NCBI GenBank assembly: GCA_029237515.1
Contig: JARBAV010000160.1
Span: 1-5,151, forward strand
Origin: Nitrososphaerales archaeon
GTDB lineage: Archaea; Thermoproteota; Nitrososphaeria; Nitrososphaerales; Nitrososphaeraceae
Direction: 5' to 3'
DNA length: 5,151 nucleotides
Shown here piece by piece: positions 4,493 to 5,151 of this stretch. Within the stretch, counting starts at the first letter, position 1. Every line of letters starts with the position of its first letter. The notes below the pieces were generated by a model. It saw nothing but the letters and a program-made list of their open reading frames with translations. It made no database searches and had not been told where the DNA came from. The position numbers were made by a program, and so were the translations under genes.

Positions 4493-4499
4493 GGAGTGA
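4493..4499 (+). promoter_or_regulatory. Shine-Dalgarno sequence of the 45-residue gene
   Basis: GGAGTGA lies 11 bases before the ATG at 4511 and resembles the GGAGGTGA complement of the 16S rRNA 3' end. It sits at or just inside the predicted transcript start, and it supports both the ORF and its start codon. Confidence 0.5.
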
Positions 4500-4510
4500 A
4501 CACTAGGAAT

Positions 4511-4648
4511 ATGTATTCGCAACGACGATTACAAACTTACAACGCGTTGTTAAGTGAGTATGTAACTGAAGCAGTAGACATACAAGATAGAAATATGATG
4601 GCTGCAAGAATTATGGTCGAGATTACGGAGTCTGATTTGGATTATTAG
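4511..4648 (+). CDS. Small hypothetical protein, 45 residues, ahead of the winged-helix regulator
   Basis: This complete small ORF, ATG to TAG, encodes a soluble, probably all-helical peptide. The N-terminal part is Tyr/Gln/Arg-rich (YSQRRLQTYNALLSEYV), the middle carries MMAARIMVEI, and the end is acidic (TESDLDY). There is no cysteine or membrane segment. Coding is supported by a TATA box at 4462-4474, a Shine-Dalgarno sequence at 4493-4499 and a protein-like composition. It ends 57 bases before the regulator, with no T-tract between them, so the two are probably co-transcribed. I do not recognise a family. A partner or antagonist of the regulator, or an unrelated lead gene, are both possible. 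Confidence 0.55.
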   Translation: MYSQRRLQTYNALLSEYVTEAVDIQDRNMMAARIMVEITESDLDY

Positions 4649-4705
4649 TGGAGAGAAAATCGAGGAGGAATGTACAGGAAAACAAAGTGAGAAGGGATTA
4701 GAATT

Positions 4706-5151
4706 ATGATAAGAAAGAAGATAATGAATCGTACGCCTCCGCTAGCAGACACTAGTGTGCTTTTAGATGTTCTAGGCAATGAAACGAGAAGAAGGATTTT
4801 GAACCTGATCTCACATGAACCTATGTATTTTAACCAACTAGCTAAGGAGATACGAACAGGTCAACAGGCAATCTTGCGCCATGTAAAGATTTTGGAAGAT
4901 ACCGGTTTGATTGAATCTTATGCTATGAGGAGCGATCTAGGTGCTCCAGACAGAAAATATTATAGAGTCAATTCCTCGTTCAATCTAAGCATTTCAGTTT
5001 CTAATGATAATTTTACGGTAAGAAATGAAGGAATCGAGGAATTGAGATACAAAGAGGCAGACGCTCTTTACAAGAAATTCGATGAACTTGATTCTATCGT
5101 TCTTAGTCATAATAATGATAATACTCTAGATGAATCCATTAATAGAAATAC
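4706..5151 (+). CDS. ArsR-type winged-helix transcriptional regulator, incomplete at the window edge
   Basis: The frame is open from ATG 4706 to the end of the window, giving 148 residues without a stop. A winged helix-turn-helix occupies about 17-89: LLDVLGNETRRRILNLIS (19-36) is the classic ArsR-like first helix, FNQLAKEIRTGQQAILRHVKILEDTGLIE (42-70) contains the turn and recognition helix, and LGAPDRKYYRVN (78-89) is the beta wing. The usual ArsR metal site (ELCVCDL in the recognition helix) is absent and there are no cysteines, so metal sensing of the SmtB/ArsR kind is unlikely. Residues 108-133 look like a helix or coiled coil for dimerisation. An in-frame stop at 4688-4690 makes 4706 the first possible ATG; a second at 4724 (residue 7) is an alternative. 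A weak GAAGGGA (4691-4697) precedes the start. Its target is not shown by sequence, and the divergent Hsp20 gene is one candidate. Confidence 0.93.
   Translation, partial: MIRKKIMNRTPPLADTSVLLDVLGNETRRRILNLISHEPMYFNQLAKEIRTGQQAILRHVKILEDTGLIESYAMRSDLGAPDRKYYRVNSSFNLSISVSNDNFTVRNEGIEELRYKEADALYKKFDELDSIVLSHNNDNTLDESINRN

Larger units (their letters stand above)
4173..4510. other. Divergent intergenic region between Hsp20 and the small-protein/regulator unit
   Basis: This stretch holds the Hsp20 TATA box, the two inverted repeats at 4221-4243 and 4273-4307, a short TTA microsatellite around 4334-4346, a minus-strand frame that would encode a very short hydrophobic peptide (4312-4371 or longer, no good start codon), and the promoter and Shine-Dalgarno of the gene at 4511. 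No other gene is supported. Confidence 0.6.

Noticed and set aside
1..5151. CRISPR array, insertion sequence, tRNA or rRNA
   Set aside because: I saw no regularly spaced repeats, transposase motifs with terminal repeats, cloverleaf-compatible arms or rRNA signature stretches.

Overview
The window reads as ordinary chromosome of an AT-rich ammonia-oxidising archaeon, most likely Nitrososphaeria of the Nitrososphaera/Nitrosocosmicus type. The grounds are the archaeal-style small heat-shock protein with its long N-terminal arm, a secreted cupredoxin-like protein of a kind common in that group, an archaeal ArsR-type winged-helix regulator, TATA boxes about 25 bases ahead of start codons, oligo-T terminators, and low coding density with many lone genes. 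This taxonomic call rests on recognition of protein style, not on a search.

Layout from left to right. Bases 1-240 hold no certain gene, only a possible 32-residue ORF. Two minus-strand genes follow: a 108-residue protein with a Cys/His cluster (241-567) and a SnoaL-like/NTF2-fold protein with a lysine-rich N-terminus (787-1335). A doubtful basic ORF lies at 1393-1626 and a strong 10-bp hairpin at 1628-1660. The plus-strand gene 1822-2637 encodes a membrane-anchored or secreted cupredoxin-like protein that lacks the copper-ligand cysteine. Bases 2638-3524 contain no large gene, but they hold several stem-loops (2927-3116) and a small Cys-rich ORF (3224-3376) with its own TATA-like box and oligo-T stretch.

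On the right, a minus-strand Hsp20 chaperone gene (3525-4172) has a clear hairpin-plus-T terminator, a TATA box placed for leaderless transcription, and a perfect 8-bp inverted repeat just upstream of the TATA box. Diverging from it on the plus strand is a probable two-gene unit: a 45-residue helical small protein (4511-4648) and an ArsR-type winged-helix regulator (4706 to the window edge, incomplete).

Most genes here look independently transcribed. The one arrangement that suggests joint function is the divergent Hsp20 / small protein / winged-helix block. In other archaea, regulators of this general fold control hsp20 through palindromes near the promoter, so the repeat at 4221-4243 is a reasonable candidate operator. 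That link is inference. I see no CRISPR array, insertion sequence, tRNA or rRNA. The least explained parts are the stem-loop cluster with the adjacent Cys-rich ORF, and the copper-site-degenerate cupredoxin.
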